From Ashinkailepas kermadecensis (lineage: Eukaryota > Arthropoda > Thecostraca > Neolepadidae), in contig JAOTOM010004552.1 in NCBI GenBank assembly GCA_034440615.1, positions 216,001 to 280,000 on the forward strand: 64,000 nucleotides of DNA, written 5' to 3'. Under the pieces are notes generated by a model, which saw only the letters and a program-made list of their open reading frames with translations, did not search any database and was not told where the DNA came from. Position numbers and translations under genes: made by a program. Within the stretch, counting starts at the first letter, position 1. Each line of letters begins with the position of its first letter. Below, in pieces: positions 23,330 through 34,890 of the stretch.

Positions 23330-25834
23330 GCCACACCGAACCACTGCCTGTAGCGACATGTACTGGATGCTTGCTTAGAACCGCCATGTGGAGCACCATT
23401 CTGCGGACATGCGTGATGGTGACGGCGCTCTCAGAACTCGGCGGCGTGATGGATGTAAGATGCTGGCACCCACTATGGCCACCACTGTAACGCACACGCC
23501 CAACAACTGTTATCCGCATTCGTCGCACCCCGATTAGGCAAAGAGCTGCCCTTTAATTGTGTTTGCTGTGAAGCGAGAGGTTGGCGCAACTTGTGGTTCC
23601 AGATACCTTGGAGTGAAAAAGCTGTGTTGAGCATCCCATCAAAAGTGGTCGGGTGAATGGTCAGTCCACCCTTAAGGTGGAGTAAGAAGCAATAAAGACG
23701 TCACGGATGCGGAGTGGCGGCCGCCGGACCAGCGCCAGTTCAGTTCCCGCACCTGACACGCGCATGTGAACTCGATCCCAACTGAGCCATCATGTTGAGG
23801 GCGATGACCAGGCAAGGTGCCAATACATGGGAAAATTAGTACTCCAATGAAGCGGTATTCCATTTTGCATGGTTAGCCAGAGCGAGATATGGGAGCATAT
23901 TATCTGCCCCGGGCATGTTTTCTTCTCATAGTACAATGTTAGCTGAGAAAACAAATGTTATGAACGCATTTGCACGCCCTCATCGTCGGCTTGGGCCAGA
24001 TCTCTACATTTGTACGATGGTGTTCACATTTTTATCGGAGATGACAACAGCTCGGTTCAGTCCATGGTCACTTGGAGCAGCGTCCTATGCCTTGTAGGCT
24101 ACAGCACGAACGCCTGCATTGATGTAGATATTAGAGGATGGGGTTATCGAACGCCGACGAGCGGTCTTTTTAGATCTCGTGCCCCAGCTTTCGGGTGAAG
24201 AGCTCCCAGGCGTACACACCAGATGTGCTAAGCACCCAACGATTTTGGGACCGGCGTCCCAGCTCGGTCGGTTTGCTGAACTCCAAGTCCCCACAACATT
24301 GTGCTTCTTGCTCACGAACAACTTCATGCATTTACGGAGCATCAGCAAACAATTTTATCACGCGCATTCAGACATGCTACATCGGGCGAAAACATCCGAC
24401 AATGTTCAATGCTTCATAATATTTGAAGACAAATTGTTGATGAACATGATGACGACATGACTCGGTTAATCTTATATAGCCGTATCCGAATACAAGCGAC
24501 AAGCGAAGGAAAGGAGTGCGAAATAACTAAAGGGCGTCGAAATCAGTACGAAGGCTAAACATTCTTGAGTGTTTGCCTATAATTATCTGCTGCTAGGGAA
24601 CGGTATCAGTCGCGCAGGGACGCTGTTTTGTGCTCCTGGTGTTGGAAGTGCTCAAGCGAGGTCAAGGAAAAAGCGCCGGAAAAATATATTGTCGCTGAAA
24701 ACTCACCCGACACGGCAGTCGTTTCTTTTTTTGGAAGAGAGGAGTACTGTGATCTCAAAATACTACTGTACTGTATAGCATAGTAAATATAGTATATTTA
24801 CTGCATACTGTATACTATACTGCATAGTATAGTGAATAGTACTGTGATCCTGTGAATCTCAAAATACCCAGACAACATAATAGAGCCAGACCGCTCTTCT
24901 TGTATTGAACTGCCTGAATGCCAGATAGTTATTTGGGCTTCAGGGCGCTTCGACCAGAATTCATCATTCGCACCCAGCCTGAACACTACCCAACGTTTTC
25001 ACAAAACTGTACCACTGGTCATGCTTCCATTGATGTAGCTTGAAAGGCCCAGAATAGAGGCGAATCTGCCAAAGTCGTGCATGACAATCGCCGGGATGGC
25101 TTCGTGCGCAGAAAGCATTAATGTCTGATTATACCTTGACCTGGGCATGTCGCGCGCATCACCCGGGATTTCTTATTTCAAATACCTTCTGATGCCACGT
25201 TGTCAAGAGATCAGGATTACCAGGAGGGTCGTCACGAGGAAATGCTTTCATGTGAAGAGGATGCATCATCCTTCTATTGCCCACTGCTTGCAGTCCTAAC
25301 TCTGTTTACATTAACAACAAACTATGTTGTACAATCCTTGCTTGTTGAATGAGACCCGCGATTTGAAAAAAAAAACGAAGAGGACAGTTCACACATCAGA
25401 ACTCCTAATAAACACAGCGTCGGTCGCGACGATAATACGAACGTAGATTTTTGGTCAGGAATAACTATCAGTTCGTGTGGACAACGCTCGAGTTCACCTG
25501 CACCTGCACGGATCACAATCCACAACGCTGGCGCTTACCTGTGTGTGAAATATGCACCTGTGTGACCGGCCGCGACCTGCTGTCAACTGGGCAGCACCGA
25601 CACACTGGCCTCCGACACCTCGTCACACTCCGCCCACGTCTCCTGCCGACAGGCCGCAGACACTACTGACACACTGTTCCGTGCTCAGCCCCCGGCCGAC
25701 CCCCGCTCCCGCTCCGATACCGGCCAACCTCACTGGCGCCACGCTGCGGCCAACTGACGAACCACGCGCAGCTCTCGTGCGCGTGCCGCGCGCTGTTGCA
25801 ATGTAGGTGGGGTCTGAGCGAGTCACGCAGCGCC
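23330..25834. other. 2.5 kb without a recognised gene
   Basis: Mixed composition. A short LINE-D-type tail may lie at 24926-24952 (gttatttgggcttcagggcg). An A/T palindromic patch at 24780-24845 contains repeated tatagtata-like words. Open frames are under 100 codons and unremarkable. Unannotated exons cannot be excluded. Confidence 0.35.
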
Positions 25835-27160
25835 CCCCGTAGTATATGCCGATGCCAGCACATCCTCCTTAAAAATTGTAGACCCCCATTCAAAATACAC
25901 TTCTCCGTATCGCACTCGGTGCAATGACTACTTCACCCATCATTTCTTTAGAAGCCGAATCGGGAATTCCTCCACTAGCTCTCCGCAGAATGCAACAAAC
26001 ACTTAGGTACGCCTTCAAAATTCAATTTCATGCAAACCACCCCACCCACACGTCATTGCAAATTCTCCCAAACTTACATCATGACTATTTAGGTCCAGCC
26101 GAAACAAAACGAACTGGTCTCACCATAGTTTCTCGAGTCAAAACATTTTCTGAGCAACATCATTTCACTATTCCGCCCATTACTTCTCTTTCTCCACTAA
26201 CTACACCACCGTGGCAGATAGCTGAACGACACATATTTTATCTAACCACCACTCCAAAATCACAGCTTTGTCCAGAATATGTTAAACAAGAATTTCACAA
26301 ATTTCGGTCCCGTTATTATCATGTTCCTTTTGTTTTTACTGACGGTTCTAAAAACGCTAACCTTACAGGAAATGCCATAGTTTCGGGAGCATACAAAAAA
26401 CAACATCGATTACCAGACGGAACATCAATTTTCATCGCCGAATTACATGCCATCCTCGTTGCCCTCCGTTGTATTCGCCATCGTTTTCTGTCACCCCATG
26501 CGCAGCGTCGTCATTTCTTCGGACTCCAAATCTATTTTACAATCTCTCGTCACTTTCTTTTTCACATCATTGCCATATTTATGAAGCATTAGGAACACTT
26601 CATCTGATGGGCGTGGAGGTCCGTTTCCTGTGGGTGCCCAGTCACTGCGGCATCCGAGGAAACGAAGAAGCCAACACATTAGCAAAATCATTACACCTCC
26701 AAAACATCACGGAATTTCCACCACACTTTGAAGGTATTAAATCATCCATACAACAAAGCATTCGACATTTTTGGACTAAAAATTGGACACAAAACACGAA
26801 CCATACGCAATTACATATCGTCAAACATGTCCTCGATACCTGGACCACATCATATAAAAAACGACACGAAGAAAAAGTCCTATCACGTTTCCGTATCGGC
26901 CATACTTTTCTTACCCATCGATATACCTACATGGTTTCACCTCGACCTCCGTGCCCACCATGCAACACCTATCTTACAGTTACACACATTATCCTTCATT
27001 GTCAGAAGTTCCACGGCCCTCGACAAATACTGACGGATTATTGCCATACACACAAAATTCCCTTGTCTCTACCAACACTATTGGGGGTAATCATCTATTT
27101 CTCTTCAAACTACTTTTCATTTTTCTCCAACAAACAAACTTGCTCCAGGACTTATATACT
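25835..27160 (+). pseudogene. LINE-A copy 1: ORF2 C-terminal half (end of RT, RNase H, zinc finger)
   Basis: This sequence aligns with the LINE-A copy at 45590-46925 (for example SGIPPLALRR, TTTPKSQLCPEY, VFTDGSK, IFIAELHAI, VRFLWVPSHCGI, GHTFLTHRY). It starts abruptly at about 25835, a 5' truncation within RT. RNase H motifs visible are TDGS (about 26340) and AELHAI (about 26440); the third aspartate lies across a frameshift near 26510. NEEAN replaces the usual final NEEAD, so the last catalytic Asp is lost. The C-terminal finger CPPCNTYLTVTHIILHC is intact near 26960. The frame drifts after about 27085. The copy continues past the foldback insertion to its 3' end at 29158. Confidence 0.85.
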
Positions 27161-27169
27161 GACTTTTAC
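27161..27169 (+). repeat. Left 9-bp target-site duplication of the foldback element (gacttttac)
   Basis: Matches gactttcac at 29070-29078 in 8 of 9 positions. Both copies lie in LINE-A 3' UTR, where the other LINE-A copy has only a short A/T-rich run. Confidence 0.6.
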
Positions 27170-29069
27170 GATTCTAGGACAGATGTACGTAAGGACAAAT
27201 GTACGTATGGCAGATGTACGTAAGCAAATGTACGTAAGCAAATGTACGTAAGCAAATGTACGTAAGCAAATGTACGTAAGCGCAGATGTACGTATGGCAA
27301 TTGTACGTAAGAGCAGATGTACGTATGGCTAATGTACGTAAGCGCAAATGTACGTATGGCAAATGTACGTAAGCGCAGATGTACGTATGGCAAATGTACG
27401 TATGCGCAAATGTACGTATGCGCAAAAGTACGTAAGCGCAAATGTACGTATGCGCAAAAGTACGTAAGCGCAAATGTACGTAAGCGCAAATGTACGTAAG
27501 GGCAAATGTACGTAAGCGAAAATGTACGTAAGCGCAAATGTACGTAAGCGCAAATGTACGTAAGCGCAAATATACGTAAGCGCAAATGTACGTAAGCGCA
27601 AATGTACGTAAGCGCAAAAGTACGTATGCGCAAATGTACGTGTGTACAATTGTACGCATGGGCAAATGTACGTCCATTTACGCATGCTTACCTTTGGGTT
27701 TACGTATATTTGCTTAGGTACATATGCCATACGTGCGTTTGCGGTAACCGGACAAATGTACGTAAGCGCAGATGTACGTATGACAATTGCACGTAAGCTC
27801 AGGTGTACGTATGGCTAATGTACGTAAGCGCCAATGTGCGTATGACAAATGTACGTATGCGCAAATATACGTATGCGCAAATGTACGTAAGCGTAAATGT
27901 ACGTATGCGCAAAAGGACGTATGCGCAAATGTACGTAAGCGCAAATGTACGTAAGCGCAAAAGTATGTATGCGCAAATGTACGTGTGTACAATTGTACGC
28001 ATGCGCAAATGCACGTAAGCAAATGTACGTAAGCGCAGATGTACGCATGGCAATTGTACGTAAGCGCAGGTGTACGTATGGCTAATGTACGTAAGCGCAA
28101 ATGTACGTATGGCAAATGTACGTATGCGCAAATATACGTATGCGCAAATGTACGTAAGCGTAAATGTACGTATGCGCAAAAGTACGTATGCGAAAATGTA
28201 CGTAAGCGCAAATGTACGTATGCGCAAAAGTGCGTATGCGCAAATGTACGCAAGCGCAAAAGTACGAATGCGCAAATGTACGAAAGCGCAAAAGTACGTA
28301 TGATTAAATGTACATAAGCGTAAATGTACGTATGTGCAAATGTACGTATACGCAAATGCACGTATACGCAAATGTATGTTTGCACAAATGTACGTAAGGA
28401 CAAATGTACGTAAGTATAAATGTAGGTATAAGCAAGTGTACGTAGGTGTAAATGTACGTAAGCGCAAAAGTACGTAAGCGCAAAAGTACGTGAGCGCAAA
28501 TGTACCTAAGCGCAACAGTACGTACACGTAAGAGAATGCAAGAGCAAATGTACGTATGAGCCAATGTACGTACATTTAGACATACGTGCCTTTGCGTTTA
28601 AGCACATTTGGTTAGGTGCATATGCCATACGTACATTTGCTCTTACGTACATTTGCCATACGTAAATTTGCGCTTAAGTAAATTTGGCATACGTACATCT
28701 GCACTTACGTACAATTGCCATACGTACTTCTGCGCATATGTACATTTGCGCTTACGTACATTTGCGCGTACGTACTTTTTCGCTTATGTACATTTGCGCG
28801 TACGTACATTTGCGCTTACGTACATTTGCGCTTACGTACATTTGAGCTTACGTACATTTGCGCTTACGTACATTTGCGCATACGTACTTTCGAGCATTCG
28901 TACATTTGCCATACGTACATTTGCGCTTACGTACATTAGCCATACGTACATCTGCGCTTACGTACAATTGCCATACGTACATCTGTGCTTACGTACATTT
29001 GCTTACGTACATTTGCGTACGTACATCTGCCATACGTACATTTGCTTTACGTACATTTGTCCGGTTACC
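27170..29069. mobile_element. Foldback-type element built of a 16-bp repeat (aaatgtacgtaagcgc)
   Basis: About 1,900 bp. From 27170 to about 28560 the repeat reads aaatgtacgtaWgcgc on the plus strand; from about 28640 to 29069 it reads in the opposite orientation, so the ends are long inverted arms. A signature block of variant units at 27272-27370 matches the reverse complement of 28901-29000 with only about two differences in 100 bp. The right end is ccggttacc at 29061-29069; an internal copy of the terminal sequence ggtaaccggacaaatgtacg starts at 27743. The left end (27170) is a diverged form of the same terminus. Nine-bp duplications flank it. There is no transposase; it would need one in trans. 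Drosophila FB and several MULE-like elements also make 9-bp duplications, but membership is inference. Confidence 0.75.
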
Positions 29070-29078
29070 GACTTTCAC
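29070..29078 (+). repeat. Right 9-bp target-site duplication of the foldback element (gactttcac)
   Basis: Right partner of 27161-27169, with one T/C difference. Confidence 0.6.
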
Positions 29079-29158
29079 AGCACTATAATTTTCTTTTTTT
29101 TCCCTTTTCGGCGGCACGAAATGGCCTGAGGAGGCCGAAGTGCCTAACCTAACAAAAC
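29079..29158 (+). mobile_element. LINE-A copy 1: 3' terminus with covarying hairpin
   Basis: The distal 3' UTR resumes after the foldback element. At 29113-29144 the RNA can fold as an outer stem ggcac/gtgcc and an inner stem ggcct/aggcc. The element ends in cctaacctaacaaaacaaa, in the position where the other copy has poly(A). Confidence 0.7.
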
Positions 29159-29173
29159 AAAGGCTACAGACCC

Positions 29174-29410
29174 ATGGAGTGTCAGCACCATTCGTGCGCA
29201 CATTGCCTGTTGCGGAAACACACTGAACACTCCGACCTGCCGATTGGCTTGACTGGCTGCTGGTTTTGCAGCTCTTTATTTTTCATCGCTCTGTTCGCTC
29301 TTTTCTCATTCACCCGTCGCTCTTTTCTCTTTCAGGAGAGTTCACGCGCTTCTTACACCTGGCTTCCGTTCGTCTCAGCACCATCATGCGAAGTTCAAAC
29401 TTCTCCCGAC
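29174..29410 (+). mobile_element. LINE-A 5' UTR fragment (3'-truncated)
   Basis: Starts atggagtgtcagcacc and matches the 5' UTR of the full-length LINE-A from 37289 (shared blocks ctgctggttNttgcag, acccgtcgctcttttc and tttctttctagg/tctctttcagg). It begins only 15 bp after the LINE-A 3' end at 29158 and lacks the ORF1 that should follow. Confidence 0.6.
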
Positions 29411-30443
29411 CCCTGTACTCGAGCCTGTGAACGAGTAATTCGCTTAACCTCATCCATGATAAAAGCGGGGTTGTAATCCCACTTCTGACATCAGTTGTTA
29501 GAATCCTTCTTGCTATAATCAGTCTTTGCTAATGAAAACACAGTTTGATCCTCTTCTGCTCTTGTATTGGTAAATGACCGACGGAAATGACCCGGAATCC
29601 AAATTGTAGATTTAACAGCCCCTTACTCTAATCGTGAGTCAACGTAGCGCCCCGACTCCACTGGCGCACAGCGAACGGGCCCGAAACTGCAGTCTGCACC
29701 ACCAGCCCACCCAGACAGAATCCACCCGGACAGTTCCTGGTCGTCACTGTTGCTCTGATCCCACCGGCGATCCGATCCCACCGGCGCACCACGAATTGTC
29801 CAACAACAGGCAGGTCTCAACCACAGCGTCGATCCCACCGACGCCGTGCATTAAGACAGACCCACCCCACAGCGCACGACCCCACCGATACGCTGCGAAT
29901 CAGGGACCGTCCCAGAAAGCTCACCTGTGCTGGAGAAGTGTCGGGGCATAGCAATGCTGTCGGTGCGACTGAGGCGCAAATGCAGTAACATCACTGACCT
30001 GCCTGTCCTCTGAAAGGCTGCAGAGCAAATGGTCACGTGATCATCGAGGAGGCAGATTCCCATCCATGGACACTGACCCATTGTCAGTCTGGTAGTGTCA
30101 CGTGTCACGTGACTGTCACGTGACGCCTGGCTGTGAAGCGGCGCACCAAGAATGACAGATGGCCCGGTTACGTTTCGTGCTGAAGCAATATAAACTAAAC
30201 ACTTCTTATTGCAAAGTAGTTGGATGGCATCCGCTTGAAGTAATATTATATCCGCGTATAAATCCGAATATGTCGCTTTCAATACAGCTCACAATGCATA
30301 CATAAAACATAATTATTTGTCACACAACATAGGCCGTACGCTAAAAAAAAGTATGATTATCAATGAAATGGGTGTATTTTAATCGTTATTAATCGGTTTG
30401 TCAGTCAATCTGATTTAAGCAAGCAAGTGCTGCCTAGGGATTT
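29411..30443. other. Stretch without recognised gene
   Basis: About 1 kb; a Pro/Thr-rich frame at 29634-29951 and a minus frame at 30282-29851 overlap each other. Repeated ccaccggcg and gatcccaccg words suggest an old G/C repeat at 29755-29890. No domain is visible. Confidence 0.35.
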
Positions 30444-30745
30444 GCCGCCCTGGTAGCTCAGTTGGCTTGAGCACTGGTCTGTGCTGGTCTCCCCTGTCCT
30501 GGCAAGACGGGTTCGAGTCGCTTCACGCGCTCGCTTTTAGCCCCTGGATGGGAGGGTCAGTTGGCGACTAGCACGATAATGTCAAAAGCGAGCTACCGGG
30601 GTGGCCGTGTGAATGCACTAGCGGCACGTGAAGCGCTTTTCCAAATTCATACTGAAGAACTGCAATTCGTGGATCGGGTGATGATGCCAGGGGTCACGCA
30701 ACAAGGTCTGTTTAGCAATTTGATCCTGATTTACAAAACCAGGAT
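30444..30745 (+). mobile_element. SINE-2, tRNA-derived, copy 1
   Basis: The tRNA-like head gccctggtagctcagttggc has an A box (tagctcagttgg, 30454) and a B box (ggttcgagtcg, 30510-30520). A conserved body of about 230 bp follows (ctgggagggtcagttggc, gagctaccgg, ggccgtgt, gcaattcgtggatcgggtg, cacgcaacaag). The same sequence recurs at 49263-49560. The head and B box are interrupted by an insert relative to a true tRNA, so this is not a tRNA gene. No clear target-site duplication was found. Confidence 0.8.
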
Positions 30746-30939
30746 CGGTACACCTGCTGGCTGGGCGCTCAGCAGGTGTGACCAGGAGCGGATCCAGCAA
30801 TTTCAATGGGAGCGGTACTCATCTGGACGGGCGCGGATTCATCGGATTCGCGGCACTGCGACAGTCCCTGGAGGGGCGTTTTCGGCTGCAAATTCGTGGA
30901 GCGAAGGGGAGGAGGGATTCTTGAACACACTGAAGGGGT

Positions 30940-31105
30940 AGCATTTCCTCTCGAGCGGGTGCCTTCTTCTCTCCAGCGGACGCCTATTCCTCCTAGAGGG
31001 CGCCGGGCGCCATTGGCTGACGAATAACCTGAAGGGGGAGGTGCATTTCAGCCTTCCCGAGCTTCTTCCGGTCCCTCGTGCCTTCCCACGAGGGAGGGCA
31101 CACAC
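30940..31105 (+). repeat. Interspersed repeat IR2, copy 1
   Basis: Shares ctgaagggNNNNcatttc, ttggctgacRaat and gagccttccc-like blocks with 34745-34890 in the same orientation. Family unknown. Confidence 0.55.
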
Positions 31106-32040
31106 CTCAGTGTCCACTCTACATCCACCCCTGAGCGTGACATGGAGTGGCACCGTAGTGTCGGCGCCGGCCGACAGGTCAGCAGTGTTCTGGCGGTCCA
31201 CTCAGAACCCTCGTCCGACTGGCTCCAGTCCCAGCGACCGGTAGCGACGGTCCGCGGTGCTCCCGGACCGACTGTGCCCGTGCAGTTGGTGAGAACAGCC
31301 ACCACAGGCCGCCGGGCCCTTTGCGGCGGTCGCTGACGCTGCAGCGGGCCGGATAAAGTGAAGCACTGACCGGACAGCGCTGCATGCCGGCGGGCAGATA
31401 TCGAGGTGATGCCAACCGGCCATGGTGGTAAATGCATGACAGACTCAGTGACACCGATAGTCAAATCAGTAACGTAGTTCATGTCAGTGACTCTGCAGCA
31501 AATGGAGTCCACGATTGCATGCTTACACAGCCCCATTCATTTGCACGGAACAAACTTTAAGATTAGATAATGAGCCACATGGCGTGAGACGAAGCGAACG
31601 TTTGGGTCTAGTTTTAGAAGCAAGTCAAATAGCGGAAGCATAGCCATACCTGTAGATGTGTTGCTTCGGCTTGTCGGGACCCTGTCCTGGAGCCAGGATC
31701 CAGCCGGAAGCCTCAGTCCCACCGGTCGGCCGCGCTGACAGTGCAGGTGATGAAGCACATCCTGACTTGTCGGGACCCTGCACTGGAGCCAGGATCCGGC
31801 CGGAAGCTCCCTCCCGTCCCACAGGTCGGTCACGCTGACAATGCAGGTGATGAAGCGCACCCCGTTCCGTCATCTGTCGGTGACTGGAACGTCTCACCGG
31901 CTATTGTGTGCTCAGTGGCTGCACCGAGGGTCGGTGCCCCTTGCAGGGTCGGCTGTCACACGGCTGTGGCCGGACCCCACCCCGCTTTAGCAGTGTCGGT
32001 CGAGCTGTGGGCACCGTGGCATACAGCGTGCATGGTGTGG
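31106..32040. other. G/C-rich stretch with a 96-bp tandem duplication
   Basis: The block ttgtcgggaccctgNcctgg at 31671 recurs at 31767 (96-bp period, two copies, ending near 31862). The remainder has overlapping frames on both strands without recognisable domains. Confidence 0.5.
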
Positions 32041-32079
32041 CTATGAAGATTGTTCGGGCCCTGTGAACCGAGGATTGTT

Positions 32080-32487
32080 GCGGTTACACGAGGACTGCCC
32101 CGGTGAACAGGGGACTGCTCCGGTGAACAGAGGACTACTCCGGTGAACAGAGGACTGCCCCGGTGATCAGATGACTGCTCCGGTGATCAGAGGACTGCCC
32201 CGGTGATCAGAGGACTGCCCCGGTGATCAGAGGACTGCTCTGGTAAATAGAGGACTGCTCCGGTGAATAGAGGACTGCTCTGGTAAATAGAGGACTGCTC
32301 TGGTAAATAGAGGACTGCTGCGGTCACACGAGGACTGCTCCGATGAACACAGGAATGCTACGGTGAGACGAGGACTGCTCCGGTGAACCGAGGACTGCTC
32401 CGATGAACCGAGGACTGCTCCGGTGAACCGAGGGCTGCTCCGGTGAACACAGGACTGCTACGGTGAACCGAGGACTGCCCCGGTGAG
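32080..32487. repeat. 20-bp minisatellite (aggactgctccggtgaacag)
   Basis: About 20 units of a 20-bp repeat with variation at gaacag/gatcag/aaatag; the period is well kept. Confidence 0.92.
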
Positions 32488-32607
32488 ATGAAGCGAGGCC
32501 GTGCCCCACGGTGTGCCACCGGACCAAAGACCTGTTTGCAGGTTTTCATCATCGTCAGCATCGTGTCATGGGATCATGCCTGTGGACACCGCGGCAGCGC
32601 CGGGAGT

Positions 32608-33995
32608 GTCTTGGTCGGTCAGCGGGCCTGGCCGGGGGGTGTCTTGGTCGGTCAGCGGGCCGGGCCGGGGGTGTCTTGGTCGGTCAGCGGGCCTGGCCGG
32701 GGGTGTCTTGGTCGGTCAGCGGGCCTGGCCGGGGTGTCTTTGGTAGCGTTCGGTAGGGCCGGGCCGGGGTGTCTTGGTCGGTCAGCGGGCCTGGCCGGGG
32801 TGTCTTGGTCGGTCAGCGGGCCTGGCCGGGGGTGTCTTGGTCGGTCAGCGGGCCTGGCCGGGGGGTGTCTTGGTCGGTCAGCGGGCCTGGCCGGGGGTGT
32901 CTTGGTCGGTCAGCGGGGCCGGGCGGGGGGTGTCTTGGTCGGTCAGCGGGCCTGGCCGGGGGGTGTCTTGGTCGGTCAGCGGGCCTGGCCGGGGGGTGTC
33001 TTGGTCGGTCAGCGGGCCTGGCCGGGGGTGTCTTGGTCGGTCAGCGGGCCTGGCTGGGGGTGTCTTGGTCGGTCAGCGGGCCGGGCCGGGGGGTGTCTTG
33101 GTCGGTCAGCGGGCCGGGCCGGGGGTGTCTTGGTCGGTCAGCGGGCCTGGCCGGGGGGTGTCTTGGTCGGTCAGCGGGCCTGGCCGGGGGTGTCTTGGTC
33201 GGTCAGCGAGCCGGACCGGGTGTTGGTCGGTAGGGGCCGGTGTCTTGGTCGGTCAGCGGGCCGGGCCGGGGGTGTCTTGGTCGGTCAGCGGGCCGGGCCG
33301 GGGGTGTCTTGGTCGGTCAGCGGGCCGGGCCGGGGGTGTCTTGGTCGGTCAGCGAGCCGGACCGGGGGTGTCTTGGTCGGTCAGCGGGCCGGGCCGGGGG
33401 TGTCTTGGTCGGTCAGCGGGCCGGGCCGGGGGGTGTCTTGGTCGGTCAGCGGGCCGGGCCGGGGGTGTCTTGGTCGGTCAGCGAGCCGGACCGGGAGTGT
33501 CTTGGTCGGTCAGCGGGCCTGGCCGGGGGTGTCTTGGTCGGTCAGCGGGCCGGGCCGGGGGGTGTCTTGGTCGGTCAGCGGGCCTGGCCGGGGGTGTCTT
33601 GGTCGGTCAGCGGGCCTGGCCGGGGGGTGTCTTGGTCGGTCAGCGAGCCGGGCCGGGGTGTCTTGGTCGGTCAGCGGGCCTGGCCGGGGTGTCTTGGTCG
33701 GTCAGCCCGGGGGGGCCGGGGGTGTCTTGGTCGGTCAGCGCGGGCGGCCGGGGGTGTCTTGGTCGGTCAGGGTGGGTCGGTAGCGAGCCGGGCCGGGGTG
33801 TCTTGGTCGGTCAGCGAGCCGGACCGGGGGTGTCTTGGTCGGTCAGCGAGCCGGACCGGGGGTGTCTTGGTCGGTCAGCGAGCCGGACCGGGGGTGTCTT
33901 GGTCGGTCAGCGGGCCGGGCCGTGGGGTGCCTTGGTCGGTCAACGGGCCGGGCCGGGGGTGTCTTGGTCGGTCAGCGGGCCGGGCCGTGGTGCAT
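32608..33995. repeat. 31-33-bp G/C-rich satellite (ggtgtcttggtcggtcagcg), over 40 copies
   Basis: About 1.4 kb of ggtgtcttggtcggtcagcg followed by ggcctggccggg, with a variable number of G at the unit junction. Because the length varies, three plus frames stay open in parts, giving Gly/Val/Ser-rich polymers that are not genes. Confidence 0.95.
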
Positions 33996-34700
33996 CTTAG
34001 TGGGTTAGTGTGAATCCCGTGATATGACAAACATTCCCTGATTTGCCATCTCCTGGGTAGGGGTTGGTCGAAGGAAAGCCTGCCCGGGGTCAGAGGAAAA
34101 TGTCCCCGGGTGATGGCGACAATACTTGGGTATCAATGCCCATCCAAATTATCGACATCAATTAGCCTTTTCTTGTGATACCAAATTTGGGAGACAGGAG
34201 AAAGTGAAGTCACCTCCAATCCTCGGTGCCTTACAAAATATATCATTGAAATGCTCAGCCAATGCTGAGTGGAACGTCTTTGTAGTCATCGATATACTGT
34301 AACGATAATGATATGCAGTAGTGCCACAGATAGAGTGCATACACTCGAATGCTGATCGGATATGCTTACAACATATTGGTTTAGAACTACCGAATATGGA
34401 GGAAGATGTAGACAAGAATAGAGTATGAAATGAACCAGAAATAAGTAGATCGACAAGAAAATATAATTGCAGAAGCAATTAAGGGAACGAACAGAGCTAC
34501 ATGATACTACGTCATTAAAGATCGTTGCCAAGCACGATGGGTTATTGACAGTGAAATGTTTCCAGTCAACGTTCAAATACCACCGTGCCCAAAAGTTCGG
34601 AAGTCCATTCCTGCCCGTGGTACTTCTACTTGTATGTTTTCTCAGATTGAAACATGTCATAGATGAAGAGCTCTAACCATCAAGTACAGTTAGGTTTGCC
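33996..34700. other. A/T-rich stretch without recognised gene
   Basis: Short overlapping minus frames (34660-34158) carry Cys/His/Phe-rich sequence without a family signature. Confidence 0.35.
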
Positions 34701-34744
34701 AGGGTCGGATCCAGGAATTGTCATGGGGTGGGGGGGGGGGCACA

Positions 34745-34890
34745 TTCTCTGAAGGGACGTCATTTCTTCTGAGCGGAAGCCTTTGGCTGACAAATTCGAT
34801 GGGGAAGGGGCGAACTCGAGCCTTCCCAGGAGAGGGGCGCCTTATACCGACCGGCTGACGCCACCTTCCATGAGGGGAGGACACTTGCTC
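34745..34890 (+). repeat. Interspersed repeat IR2, copy 2
   Basis: Diverged copy of 30940-31105. It is preceded by a G run (34725-34740) and ggatccaggaattg; ggatccagcaattt lies at the matching position upstream of copy 1, so the repeat may begin earlier in both copies. Confidence 0.5.

Noticed and set aside
24780..24850. A/T palindromic patch as a possible replication or attachment site
   Set aside because: Only low-complexity tatac/tagta words are seen; nothing distinguishes it from random A/T-rich sequence.
27166..28575. Arg/Thr/Tyr/Ala-rich frames of 150-260 codons
   Set aside because: They are translations of the 16-bp foldback-arm repeat in all minus frames.
27734..29078. Independent insertion of the inner foldback copy (27743-29069)
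   Set aside because: The 9 bp left of 27743 (tgcgtttgc) do not match the 9 bp right of 29069 (gactttcac), so there is no duplication for the inner unit.
30444..30525. tRNA gene
   Set aside because: The A and B boxes are present but the spacing and an extra segment prevent a cloverleaf, and a second copy with the same ~230-bp body shows it is a SINE. The same applies to 2969, 49263 and 58887.
32488..34013. 431-, 408- and 257-codon Gly/Val/Ser-rich frames
   Set aside because: They are all three reading frames of the same 31-33-bp satellite.
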